Shown: piece by piece, positions 9,009 to 17,570 of the stretch
Layout of the letters: the number at the start of each line of letters is the position of its first letter
Position numbering within the stretch: position 1 is the stretch's first letter
Assembly (NCBI GenBank): GCA_027327085.1
Contig: DAHWAT010000002.1
Coordinates: forward strand, 1-53,727
Source: Candidatus Saccharimonadota bacterium
GTDB lineage: Bacteria; Patescibacteriota; Saccharimonadia; Saccharimonadales; UBA4665
DNA length: 53,727 nt
Direction: 5' to 3'
Made by a program: the position numbers and the translations under genes
Notes under the pieces: model-generated
Seen by the model: only the letters and a program-made list of their open reading frames with translations
Database searches by the model: none
Told to the model about the DNA's origin: nothing

Positions 9009-9305
9009 TAAATCTTTATGGCCTTTAGCAAAATCATGCAGAAGCGCGCTCAGCATAGTCTGATATGGTATACCATTTCTAGTTGCTTTAGCTTTGATCA
9101 TTATAAGGTCGGCTTGTTTCACTCTAAGAGTAATCGGCTTAGTCTTGTTTAGATCGAGCTGTCTCTTTGCTGCCTTTTGTATAGCCGCTTTAGACTCTTT
9201 AAAATCTGGGTCACTAACATACGCTCCTCTTTTAAGTGCGTCTTCTATAGCTTGCTCTTCCTCGTCTAATACTAGATTGGCAAATGGATCTTTAGGTATG
9301 TTCAT
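8997..9305 (-). CDS. CopG/BrnA-type antitoxin
   Basis: KPITLRVKQADLIMIKAKATRNGIPYQTMLSALLHDFAKG is ribbon-helix-helix CopG-antitoxin-like; ATGA overlap with the upstream toxin gene. Confidence 0.8.
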   Translation of the reverse strand: MNIPKDPFANLVLDEEEQAIEDALKRGAYVSDPDFKESKAAIQKAAKRQLDLNKTKPITLRVKQADLIMIKAKATRNGIPYQTMLSALLHDFAKGHKDLVIK

Positions 9306-9589
9306 GATTTTTCTCCTTTCAAATATAACTTAGTATATCTTCTACTTGGGTAAATGGTCTTTAAAAATATCTCTTGCTTACTCATATTTATGACATATGG
9401 CACTACATAAACATATTCTTCTATTTTAATTAAATAGACCCTTTGGTTAGATCTTTTTGAATCAGGATGCTTTAGGTCATCTAAGACTTGATCTTCATGT
9501 ATAAACTTTAAAACATCTTCAAAGCCTATACCTCTGGTAGATTTAAGTAATTCGTTCTTTTCATCACTGAATCGATATACTAAATCCAT
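9302..9589 (-). CDS. BrnT-like/RelE-fold toxin
   Basis: MDLVYRFSDEKNELLKSTRGIGFEDVLKFIHEDQVLDDLKHPDSKRSNQRVYLIKIEEYVYVVPYVINMSKQEIFLKTIYPSRRYTKLYL. Track start at 9757 lies inside tRNA-Val and is rejected; start at ATG 9589 supported by the promoter position. Confidence 0.78.
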   Translation of the reverse strand: MDLVYRFSDEKNELLKSTRGIGFEDVLKFIHEDQVLDDLKHPDSKRSNQRVYLIKIEEYVYVVPYVINMSKQEIFLKTIYPSRRYTKLYLKGEKS

Positions 9590-9595
9590 ACAATT

Positions 9596-9625
9596 ATAAT
9601 ACATTAGTCGTACATCTTTTGTCAA
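9596..9625 (-). promoter_or_regulatory. TA operon promoter
   Basis: Minus strand TTGACA (9620-9625), 18 nt, TATTAT (9596-9601), 6 nt before ATG 9589. Confidence 0.6.
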
Positions 9626-9638
9626 TACTTTTTTATTA

Positions 9639-9699
9639 ATCTTTGACAAACTAAAATCAGCTAGATCTAAGTCATAGCTGATTGGATGTCTGTACTGGT
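9639..9699. repeat. 61-nt imperfect direct repeat, copy 2, abutting the tRNA-Val 3' end
   Basis: AATCAGCT (9655-9662)/AGCTGATT (9676-9683) stem; on the minus strand the stem is followed by TTTAGTTTG, so it may be the tRNA-Val terminator. Confidence 0.85.
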
Positions 9700-9772
9700 G
9701 GGTGATGAGGGACTTGAACCCCCGACACCCGCGGTGTAAACGCGGTGCTCTAGCCAACTGAGCTAATCACCC
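9696..9772 (-). tRNA. tRNA-Val (anticodon UAC), CCA encoded
   Basis: GGGTGATTAGCTCAGTTGGCTAGAGCACCGCGTTTACACCGCGGGTGTCGGGGGTTCAAGTCCCTCATCACCCACCA folds as a cloverleaf; anticodon loop TTTACAC. Confidence 0.97.
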
Positions 9773-9874
9773 ATATTAATGCCTGTTCAGGGCTGTATTG
9801 TAGCAAAGTTAGTCTACTCTGAAAAGATTTTTTGGGGGTAAACAACCGTTTAAGCTATAATCAATGAAGTTATT

Positions 9875-9958
9875 GCTCGAGTGGTGGAATGGTAGACACG
9901 TCTGTCTGAGGGGCAGATGCCGTAAGGCGTGGAGGTTCAAGTCCTCTCTCGGGCACCA
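9875..9958 (+). tRNA. tRNA-Leu (anticodon GAG), CCA encoded
   Basis: GCTCGAGTGGTGGAATGGTAGACACGTCTGTCTGAGGGGCAGATGCC...GGAGGTTCAAGTCCTCTCTCGGGCACCA; anticodon loop CTGAGGG; TATAAT at 9856-9861. Confidence 0.96.
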
Positions 9959-10086
9959 CTAAAAAATGGCAAACTGGTCAGTCAAAGACCGATTAAACTA
10001 TGTCTGCTCCCGTTATTGTGGCCTAAGTATATGTGGTATTATTACTCTATAGAAAAGATTAGTTAAGCGAGGGGATAAGAGCGACT

Positions 10087-11709
10087 ATGAGCAGTAGGGT
10101 AGCACACTACTTACAGGAACACTTACTAGGGGAAGTTATAGATAGCAGTGATGCTAGGCGATACTTTAGTTGTGACGGTAGCGTATTTCAAATAGCCCCC
10201 TCTTTAATTGTCTACCCACGCAATGAAAACGACATTCGTAAAACCGCCCGTTTCACTTGGCAGCTAGCCGAAAGAGGACGGTTGATACCGATAACTCCTA
10301 GGGGCGCTGGCACGGATGAAACTGGTGCAGCTATTGGTAGTGGTATTATTCTTGCCTTTACGGCTCATATGAACCGTATTTTGGAGCTTAATACCAAAGC
10401 TAAAACAGTCAATGTTGAACCAGGCATAAACTATGGCAAGCTGCAACAAGTCTTACATACGCATGGGCAATATATTCCAGCATACCCACCAGGCATAGAT
10501 TACTCTACTATCGGCGGAGCCATTGCTAATAATTCTAGCGGTGAAAACTCTTTTAAGTTTGGCTCTATTAGGAATTTTGTTAAATCTTTAAGATTTGTCT
10601 TGGCTAACGGCGAAGTTATATCAGTTGGTAATTTGTCTAAAAGAGAGCTCAGCAAAAAGTTAGGCTTAGCTACCTTTGAGGGCGAAATATACCGATCAAT
10701 AGACATATTAATTGAAGAAAATAGCGAGCTGATAGACAGAATGAAACTTCATACCACGCTTAATAATAGTGGCTATGCTCTCAGTGAGGTCAAGCATAAA
10801 GATGGCTCTTTTAATTTAATTCCTTTAATTGCCGGCTCTCAGGGGACTCTAGGTATTATTACCGAAGCCCAGTTAGCTACAGAAGATTATGATCCTGTCT
10901 CCTGTATGGTTATGGCGGAGTTTGATAGTGCCGAAAAGATGCAGCAAGCTGTAGTTGATTTTAATGCTTCAAAAGAAATGGCTGATTCTATCGAGTTAAT
11001 TGACCAATCTTCCTTAGAAGAAGTCTTTAAGCTAAACCCTAATCATTTGAAAGATCTTGTCAGTGTTCCCTTGCCCAGGTTTTTAGTTTTTCTCAGGTAC
11101 GCTAATCAGAAAAAACCGCCAAAAAGTGCCCGTAAGATCTTAGAAACTTATGCTAAATCCTTTGATGTAAGCGACGATCCCGAAGAACAAATCAAGTTTA
11201 TTAAAGTTAAAGAAGCCATTAATTTAGTTATTGCCCATAATGAGGGTCTGCTTAGGCCTTTGCCGTTATTTGACGGTTCTGTGCCCGTCGATAGGTTAAG
11301 AGAGTATCTAGAAGGGTTAGACAACATCAATAAATCCAATCATTTACACGCCGCTATCTGGGGGCATCTAGGGCTAGGGCATTTAACGATGAAGCCACGG
11401 CTTAATTTGGGTCATGTCGGTGACAGACAAAAAATCTTTAGAATTTTAGAGGAATATAATCAGCTGGTGATTGGCCTTGGCGGCACCGTTAGCTCAACTT
11501 CTGGCGATGGTCGCCTAAAGGCCCCCTACACTCAATATGTATATGGCCCGGAGTTATATGCCTTAATGGTTAAAGTTAAACAAATCTTTGATCCTTATGG
11601 TACTTTAAACCAAGGTGTTAAATTTAACTCGTCTGTCGAGGATTTTAAGACGATTTTAAGATCAGATTTTAGCCTTAATCATATATACGATCATCTGCCA
11701 AGGGCTTAG
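10087..11709 (+). CDS. FAD-binding oxidase (GlcD / D-lactate dehydrogenase-like)
   Basis: FAD-binding motif PRGAGTDETGAAIGSGIILAF, PPGIDYSTIGGAIANNSSGENSFKFGSIRNFV, C-terminal DPYGTLNQGVKF; SD GAGGGG upstream. Confidence 0.88.
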   Translation: MSSRVAHYLQEHLLGEVIDSSDARRYFSCDGSVFQIAPSLIVYPRNENDIRKTARFTWQLAERGRLIPITPRGAGTDETGAAIGSGIILAFTAHMNRILELNTKAKTVNVEPGINYGKLQQVLHTHGQYIPAYPPGIDYSTIGGAIANNSSGENSFKFGSIRNFVKSLRFVLANGEVISVGNLSKRELSKKLGLATFEGEIYRSIDILIEENSELIDRMKLHTTLNNSGYALSEVKHKDGSFNLIPLIAGSQGTLGIITEAQLATEDYDPVSCMVMAEFDSAEKMQQAVVDFNASKEMADSIELIDQSSLEEVFKLNPNHLKDLVSVPLPRFLVFLRYANQKKPPKSARKILETYAKSFDVSDDPEEQIKFIKVKEAINLVIAHNEGLLRPLPLFDGSVPVDRLREYLEGLDNINKSNHLHAAIWGHLGLGHLTMKPRLNLGHVGDRQKIFRILEEYNQLVIGLGGTVSSTSGDGRLKAPYTQYVYGPELYALMVKVKQIFDPYGTLNQGVKFNSSVEDFKTILRSDFSLNHIYDHLPRA

Positions 11710-11719
11710 GCCTTAGCCT

Positions 11720-12211
11720 TTAACCCAACAGAAGTTTTTCGGTCTGATCAAGAATTACTTGACGTGATCCAATTATGGTCATATTGCCAAGACACAAAAA
11801 TTTATCTATAACTTGTTTATCAAATCGTTCTAACTTGAGCCCTAGATTTGGCTGTCTAAAAATCGCCTCTCGGTTCCACCATAAAACTTGACCTTTTGAG
11901 AAAAACAAATGCATAAAACTTATGGCTTCGTCTTTAGCGTAAAAGGAAGTCATACTATTAACAAATTCTGCTGTTGAGTTAGGTTGATTATACCCTGAAT
12001 CTGTTTGCTCTAAAACTACTTGCTCAAGCGAAGCTTGGCCTAAGACGGGGGCAATATCAGCAACCGCCTGCTGGATTGAAACATCGGGATCGATAAACAG
12101 GTTTACCGCCTTCTCGCCCTTTTCTACAACTACCGGATAATGGTTAATTTTTAGGTTTAGTACTTCGCTACTACCAGATTGGCTAATTTCACGCTCTAAT
12201 AAAGGCCTAAT
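11720..12211 (-). CDS. hypothetical protein; frame extends 86 codons upstream of the first ATG (11953)
   Basis: Open frame from ATT at 12209-12211 through ATG 11953 to the stop at 11720; extension reads IRPLLEREISQSGSSEVLNLKINHYPVVVEKGEKAVNLFIDPDVSIQQAVADIAPVLGQASLEQVVLEQTDSGYNQPNSTAEFVNS, with no in-frame ATG/GTG/TTG. Confidence 0.5.
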   Translation of the reverse strand: MRPLLEREISQSGSSEVLNLKINHYPVVVEKGEKAVNLFIDPDVSIQQAVADIAPVLGQASLEQVVLEQTDSGYNQPNSTAEFVNSMTSFYAKDEAISFMHLFFSKGQVLWWNREAIFRQPNLGLKLERFDKQVIDKFLCLGNMTIIGSRQVILDQTEKLLLG

Positions 12212-12251
12212 CTACTCCCATTATTTAATCATATTAATAGTTATAAGGCCT

Positions 12252-12338
12252 TGGTGCGGATGAGAGGACTTGAACCTCCACAGGACTAATCCCACTAGCA
12301 CCTGAAGCTAGCGCGTCTACCAATTCCGCCACATCCGC
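12252..12338 (-). tRNA. tRNA-Leu (anticodon CAG), CCA encoded
   Basis: GCGGATGTGGCGGAATTGGTAGACGCGCTAGCTTCAGGTGCTAGTGGGATTAGTCCTGTGGAGGTTCAAGTCCTCTCATCCGCACCA; loop TTCAGGT. Confidence 0.97.
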
Positions 12339-12379
12339 AAGTACGCTTGAAGCTATGGTACTAGCAATCGAGTTTAATC

Positions 12380-14170
12380 TCAAGGTTTGATGTTGACTTT
12401 AGCTGCTTGTATCTCCCAGTTTTGAACGTTATTGAATCTATCAGAAGCAACTGTTAGCTCTTGGTTCTCGAGACCGCTTATTTTGACATTGGTTAAATAG
12501 AGCAGTCTTGGCTGATAAAGCCCTAGGGCGGGATTAGCCTTTTGCCAAGCTTGTAAAAATGGCTTATATTCAATAATCCTTAAGGCTGGGTCAATTCGAG
12601 TTCTGCCAGCTTGTAATGATTCATCGGCTGATGAATTACTAAATTCCGAAAAATTAAGTCTGGTATTAGACTGAATACTGGCCTCTGCGCTATCCCAGTA
12701 AACAAACACATCCGGATCAACACCAATAGAGATTGAGGTTAGAACAGCATCATAATTATGTTGATTAAGCGCACTTAAAAGATCAACTGGGTCAAGTAAT
12801 TGGATATTAAGGTTAAGTCCGACTTGAGACCATTGTTGTTTGAGCATGCTAGTGACCATCCGGTTTTCGGCTGTATTGGCAGCGGTTAGGGTAAAGCTGA
12901 GCGGTTGGCCGTTTTTATATCTAACACCATTTTTAATAGTTGTCCAGCCGTCTGAAGCTAAGGTTTGAATGGCAGCTTTTAAATTGTACCCTGGCTGAGC
13001 ATAGATTGGGTTATAGCCTAACTGACCTGCCAGTAACGGTTCGTTAACTAATTTTGTTGGGTAACCTAGATGCTTAATAATGTCAGGCACATTGGCAGCT
13101 TCTACTAAGGCTGTTCTGACATTTTGGTCGCTTAATACCCCACTAGTAGTCTTAAAAAAGACATAAGTGCCGGCTCTTAGGATAAAGTTGTGTTTGATCA
13201 CACCTGGTGCATTTTGGATGCTTAGCGGCGGGGGTGTAATTGCCTCCATGGCATTAATAGTTCGGTTAGAAAAAGCTGTAATCAGTTGATTTTGATTAGC
13301 ATAAATATCCTCTATGAACTCGTTCAGTTTGGGCTTACCGCCGTTATAGTGGCTGAACGGTTTTAAAGCAATCTGGACTTCCTCCTCACTAGGATTATTG
13401 CCATTTAAAACATCTATGCCAGCCCAGGCAAAAGGTCCGGCACCAACTGGATCAATAGTATTAAAGTTAGCCGCTTTTAAATTGCTAGCTGGGATTGAGC
13501 CAAGAATATGTTCTGGAATTATACCGGTGGTTAATTCATAAGGGAAAGAAGCCAGTACGTCAGGTAGATTAAAGACAACAGTCAAAGGATTTGGGGCGCT
13601 AACCGATATACCTTGCCAATCTGAGAACAAAGGGCTGCCGGCATCGGGGTTTTTGATTGTGTTAAAAGTAAAGACTACGTCTTGACTGGTTAAGGGTTTA
13701 CCATCTTGCCAAGTTAGATGGGGTTTTAAGTAGACAGTGTAAGTTTTACCGTTATTGGAGATACTATAGCTTTTGGCTAAATCACCAACTAACTGACCAT
13801 TGGGACCGTTTTGAAATAGCCCGGCAAAGATTAATGACGAGATAGTTTGATCAGGATCGGTTGAGGCATAAATTGGATTAGCATTGGTATAAGTACCCTG
13901 ACTGCCTTCAGTGTAGATTCCACCTGGTACTGGTTCAAGTCGCTGGTAATAGCCGCTCAGACTAATGAATTGGATGAATACACCAACAATCAGTAAGGTT
14001 ATGGTCCCAAGCCAAATTATGACAAAACGTCTTACTGGGACTAATCTATTCAGCCGATCAAGTAGCTGAACGTCAATGGTTTCTTCGGCTTTAAGACCTA
14101 TGTCTTCAACTTGGCGCTGACTTTTTTTGAGTCTTTTACGCCAAAATTGCTTAAATCTTTTGGTCTGCAT
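12380..14170 (-). CDS. ABC transporter substrate-binding protein family 5 (oligopeptide/dipeptide), TM-anchored
   Basis: YTVYLKPHLTWQDGKPLTSQDVVFTFNTIKNPD, DPVGAGPFAW and QVGLNLNIQLLD are SBP_bac_5-like; basic N-terminus and one TM instead of a lipobox. Confidence 0.88.
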   Translation of the reverse strand: MQTKRFKQFWRKRLKKSQRQVEDIGLKAEETIDVQLLDRLNRLVPVRRFVIIWLGTITLLIVGVFIQFISLSGYYQRLEPVPGGIYTEGSQGTYTNANPIYASTDPDQTISSLIFAGLFQNGPNGQLVGDLAKSYSISNNGKTYTVYLKPHLTWQDGKPLTSQDVVFTFNTIKNPDAGSPLFSDWQGISVSAPNPLTVVFNLPDVLASFPYELTTGIIPEHILGSIPASNLKAANFNTIDPVGAGPFAWAGIDVLNGNNPSEEEVQIALKPFSHYNGGKPKLNEFIEDIYANQNQLITAFSNRTINAMEAITPPPLSIQNAPGVIKHNFILRAGTYVFFKTTSGVLSDQNVRTALVEAANVPDIIKHLGYPTKLVNEPLLAGQLGYNPIYAQPGYNLKAAIQTLASDGWTTIKNGVRYKNGQPLSFTLTAANTAENRMVTSMLKQQWSQVGLNLNIQLLDPVDLLSALNQHNYDAVLTSISIGVDPDVFVYWDSAEASIQSNTRLNFSEFSNSSADESLQAGRTRIDPALRIIEYKPFLQAWQKANPALGLYQPRLLYLTNVKISGLENQELTVASDRFNNVQNWEIQAAKVNIKP

Positions 14171-14178
14171 ATAGCCGG

Positions 14179-14394
14179 TTATTTTATAACAACGTCTAGA
14201 ACAAGTGATATACCGAAAATTAAAGCACTAATAATTGTCATTTGGAAAATAGTTTTCTCGGTACCTCGCCTGGTAGTGTTAACTTCACCGGCTCCACCCA
14301 GTCCGGCGCCTAAACTAGCTCCCCTGGTTTGAATCAGAATTAAAAAGGTTAAAAACGCAGCTGAACCTAGGGTTATGTAATTATATATACTCAT
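14179..14394 (-). CDS. secG: preprotein translocase subunit SecG
   Basis: 71 aa, two TM; LILIQTRGASLGAGLGGAGEVNTTRRGTEK. Confidence 0.92.
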   Translation of the reverse strand: MSIYNYITLGSAAFLTFLILIQTRGASLGAGLGGAGEVNTTRRGTEKTIFQMTIISALIFGISLVLDVVIK

Positions 14395-14775
14395 TTATAT
14401 GCCTTCTAATATTGTGCCTATTAAATAGTTTACCAGGCCAATGACAATACCGGCAAACATTGCTGCCCAAAAGTTGACAATTACCAGGTGTTGGTACAAG
14501 CGACTGACTATATAAACTATCAGGCCGTTAATCACTATCATGAATAAACCAAGGCTAAAAACTAAAGCTGGCAAAGATAGGATGATTAAAATTGGCTTTA
14601 GAAATATATTAATAATTGACAAGATTAAGCCGGCAGCAATTAGGACTCCTGCGTTATTACCATAGGAAATAGCGTTTTTTAAAAAGGCGGCAGCAATATA
14701 TAGCCCCAGGCTACTAACCAGCCATCTAAGTAATAGCCTAACTATAAACGGGTGCTTGCTTAAGCCTTTTGCCAT
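14395..14775 (-). CDS. phage holin family 4_2-like membrane protein
   Basis: Four TM helices; GLILSIINIFLKPILIILSLPALVFSLGLFMIVINGLIVYIVS typical of PF04020. Confidence 0.85.
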   Translation of the reverse strand: MAKGLSKHPFIVRLLLRWLVSSLGLYIAAAFLKNAISYGNNAGVLIAAGLILSIINIFLKPILIILSLPALVFSLGLFMIVINGLIVYIVSRLYQHLVIVNFWAAMFAGIVIGLVNYLIGTILEGI

Positions 14776-14784
14776 AAGTTTATA

Positions 14785-16023
14785 CTAGATTAAGCTAATG
14801 CCTTTAGGCAAGCTGGCGGTTAAGTTTTGTATACCGTCCTCAGTAATGATGACGTCGTCTTCGACCCTAACACCTATGGCTTCGTCTTTGATGTAGATAC
14901 CTGGCTCGACCGTTAAGACAACTCCTGGTTCAAGTGGACGAGCATAATCACCAACGTCGTGAACATTTAAACCTAAGAAGTGTGAAGTAGCACTTGGAAA
15001 ATAGCTCCTGACATTGTCTTGATTAATGATTTTAATTAAGCCCAGTTCGCGCAGTTTCTCGCCCATGTACATAGCCACTTGCTGCTCGTAATCTTTTAAA
15101 ATTACTCCGGGTTTTAAAAGGTTTAAGGCATAGTCCTGGACTTCTAGCACTGCAGCATGAACAACTTGTTGTCTTTTGCTGGCTGATCCTTTTATATAGG
15201 TTCGACTGATATCGGCAGAGTAGTGCTCTACTTCCGCTCCCATGTCAACTAAGACTAGTGATTTATTAGCGATTGTTGATGCATTGGTGGTACTGTGAAG
15301 CGTGCAACCATTAATGCCGCTAGCCACAATTGGGCTAAAGCCATGGCCATTAGCGCCTTTAATTCTAATCAGCCTGGTTAAGTCGGCTTCTAGTTCGTAC
15401 TCAAAATTATAGTTGGCTAGTTTTTTGGGCTTCATAGTAAGCCTAATAGCTTGTTCGGTGATAGTAATAGCAGCCTTAATAGCCTCTAGCTCTGGTGGCT
15501 GTTTAATCATACGCAGTCGGCTTAAGTGAAAGCCTAGATCTAGCAGTTCTAAATTTGGGTTGTAAGATTTTAGCCGGCTGACTAAATAGGTTCTAGCTGG
15601 GCTTGAGTAGAAACGGTAATGCTCTTCATAGGTTGGAAGAGCTGCTAAAGTAGCGGCATGTTTAACTTTTTTGATTCGATTAGCCAGTTTTTTAAAACCC
15701 TCGCTAGAAGGATAGACATCTTTTATGCCAGATATTTGGCTTAAGTGTGAAGGGTCAATGGCTCCGTCAAAAAATTCAGCAACTTTATCTAACTCAGGCA
15801 TAATTAGATATTCTTGGTTCTTATCCATAACCAAAACGACGTCAGAGTGATCAATCCCGGTTAAATACCAAAAACTAGCATCTTGGGCGAATGGGAAGGT
15901 AGTATCACCGCTTCTTTGCATTAATCCATTGGCTGTAAAGATTATCGGCGCGGTTCCGGTGAATAATTGCCTCAAATTGGCCCGATTATTACTAAAAAAT
16001 TGACTCGTAAAAAATGACTTCAT
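14785..16023 (-). CDS. pepP: Xaa-Pro aminopeptidase (M24)
   Basis: VDMGAEVEHYSADISRTY, HFLGLNVHDVGDY, LTVEPGIYI metal-binding motifs. Confidence 0.92.
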   Translation of the reverse strand: MKSFFTSQFFSNNRANLRQLFTGTAPIIFTANGLMQRSGDTTFPFAQDASFWYLTGIDHSDVVLVMDKNQEYLIMPELDKVAEFFDGAIDPSHLSQISGIKDVYPSSEGFKKLANRIKKVKHAATLAALPTYEEHYRFYSSPARTYLVSRLKSYNPNLELLDLGFHLSRLRMIKQPPELEAIKAAITITEQAIRLTMKPKKLANYNFEYELEADLTRLIRIKGANGHGFSPIVASGINGCTLHSTTNASTIANKSLVLVDMGAEVEHYSADISRTYIKGSASKRQQVVHAAVLEVQDYALNLLKPGVILKDYEQQVAMYMGEKLRELGLIKIINQDNVRSYFPSATSHFLGLNVHDVGDYARPLEPGVVLTVEPGIYIKDEAIGVRVEDDVIITEDGIQNLTASLPKGISLI

Positions 16024-16053
16024 CTATAAGTATTAGATTAATAGTATAGCAGA

Positions 16054-17553
16054 TTAGTGTTGGTCGCTGATGTAGCTCTTTAACAAATGGGCTTTATGCT
16101 TGCCAATAATTTGGGCTATTTCATCTTCTGGAATATCTTCAAGTTGCTTGATTGAGCCGTATTTTCTTAAGATTTTTTTTCGGGTGGTCGGGCCGATGCC
16201 TGGTACTTCATCAAACAGACTGGCAGTTTGACGCTTGATTTTAAGAACCGAGTGGTAACTGACCGCAAAACGATGTGATTCATCACGAATCCGCTGGAGT
16301 AGTTTGACTAAATTAGTTGAGTGAGGCAGATTAACTAAAATAAAGTCTTGGCTATAGCTGGCAAAGCCGCCTAAAGACTTTAGGACTGCCTGATTAAGAC
16401 TGACATTAGACCGCTTAAGACTAATGACAATTTGTTCTTGTTTTTTAGCTAGACCGATAAAAGGGATGCTGTGTTGACTGAGTTCATCTCTAGCTCTTAG
16501 GGCGGCATCAAGTTGGCCTTTACCACCGTCTATTAAGATTAAGTCGGGTTTGCCCCAGGCTTTTAGGTTTTTGTCACTTAAACGACGTTTAATCGTTTCG
16601 TTCATGTTATAGAAATCATTATTTTGGTTAATTTTAGTTTTAAATTTACGATATTCGGCTTTATTACTAACCCCGTTAGTGAACACTACCATGCTGGCAA
16701 CCACATCGCTGCCTGACATATGAGAGATATCGTAACCTTCTATTCTTTTAGGATATTTAGATAAACTTAACAAGTTAACTAATTCGGTTAGAGCATGATC
16801 TTTGGAAATATCTAGAAATTCTTTGTCACTAAAAATGACTTGTTTATCTAGACTTTTAAGCCAGCTTAGTCGATTTCTTAATTTAGCGGCTGTTTCAAAA
16901 TCTTGACGTTTGGCTGCTAAGCGCATGTCTTTATCTAAAGCTTTAATGATGCGGATGCGCTTTCCCTGAATAACCGCTATTAATTTTCTTAAGTTAGCGC
17001 GATAATCTTCTAGACTGGTTTTACCCCGTTCAAGCCCTGGGTCCAGTCCTAAATCGTAATTCAAGCTTGAGCGTTGATTGCCGATTGGTTGTTTAGTCGC
17101 ATAGGGGAATATTTTGCGTAAATGTTTAAGCGCGTGACGAATAGCCAAAGTAGAAGAATATGGGCCAAAGTAACGGGCGTTGTCGTCTAGGGGCCTTCGG
17201 GTAGTAGTGACGGTTGGATAGTTACTGTTATAGTCAATACGGATATAGCTCATGGCCTTATCGTCGCGTAATAAAATATTGTATTTAGGCTTATAGCGTC
17301 TAATCATTTCTGCTTCTAAGAACAGAGCTTCCAATTCGCTATCAACAACCATCCAGTCTAGATCATTGATGTCCTTAATTAAAGCTTCGGTTTTAGGGTC
17401 GCGGTGACGACTTTTTTGAAAGTATTGCCTGACACGATTTTTTAGGACTGCAGCTTTACCAACATATATAATCTGCCCTGAAGCGTCTTTATAGAAATAG
17501 ACGCCTGGTTTTTGCGGTAAGCTTGGTAGCTTAAGCGTCAAATTATCTTTCAA
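16054..17553 (-). CDS. uvrC: UvrABC system protein C
   Basis: GIY-YIG start PQKPGVYFYKDASGQIIYVGKAAVLKNRVRQYF; UvrB-binding and RNase H-like regions; C-terminal HhH. Confidence 0.95.
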   Translation of the reverse strand: MKDNLTLKLPSLPQKPGVYFYKDASGQIIYVGKAAVLKNRVRQYFQKSRHRDPKTEALIKDINDLDWMVVDSELEALFLEAEMIRRYKPKYNILLRDDKAMSYIRIDYNSNYPTVTTTRRPLDDNARYFGPYSSTLAIRHALKHLRKIFPYATKQPIGNQRSSLNYDLGLDPGLERGKTSLEDYRANLRKLIAVIQGKRIRIIKALDKDMRLAAKRQDFETAAKLRNRLSWLKSLDKQVIFSDKEFLDISKDHALTELVNLLSLSKYPKRIEGYDISHMSGSDVVASMVVFTNGVSNKAEYRKFKTKINQNNDFYNMNETIKRRLSDKNLKAWGKPDLILIDGGKGQLDAALRARDELSQHSIPFIGLAKKQEQIVISLKRSNVSLNQAVLKSLGGFASYSQDFILVNLPHSTNLVKLLQRIRDESHRFAVSYHSVLKIKRQTASLFDEVPGIGPTTRKKILRKYGSIKQLEDIPEDEIAQIIGKHKAHLLKSYISDQH

Positions 17554-17570
17554 AATTTACCTCTACTAAT

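Noticed and set aside
9590-9757. N-terminal extension of the toxin ORF in the track (MARAPRLHRGCRGFKSLITHQYRHP...)
   Set aside because: It is translated from the tRNA-Val gene, the 61-nt repeat and the promoter; the true start is probably ATG 9589.
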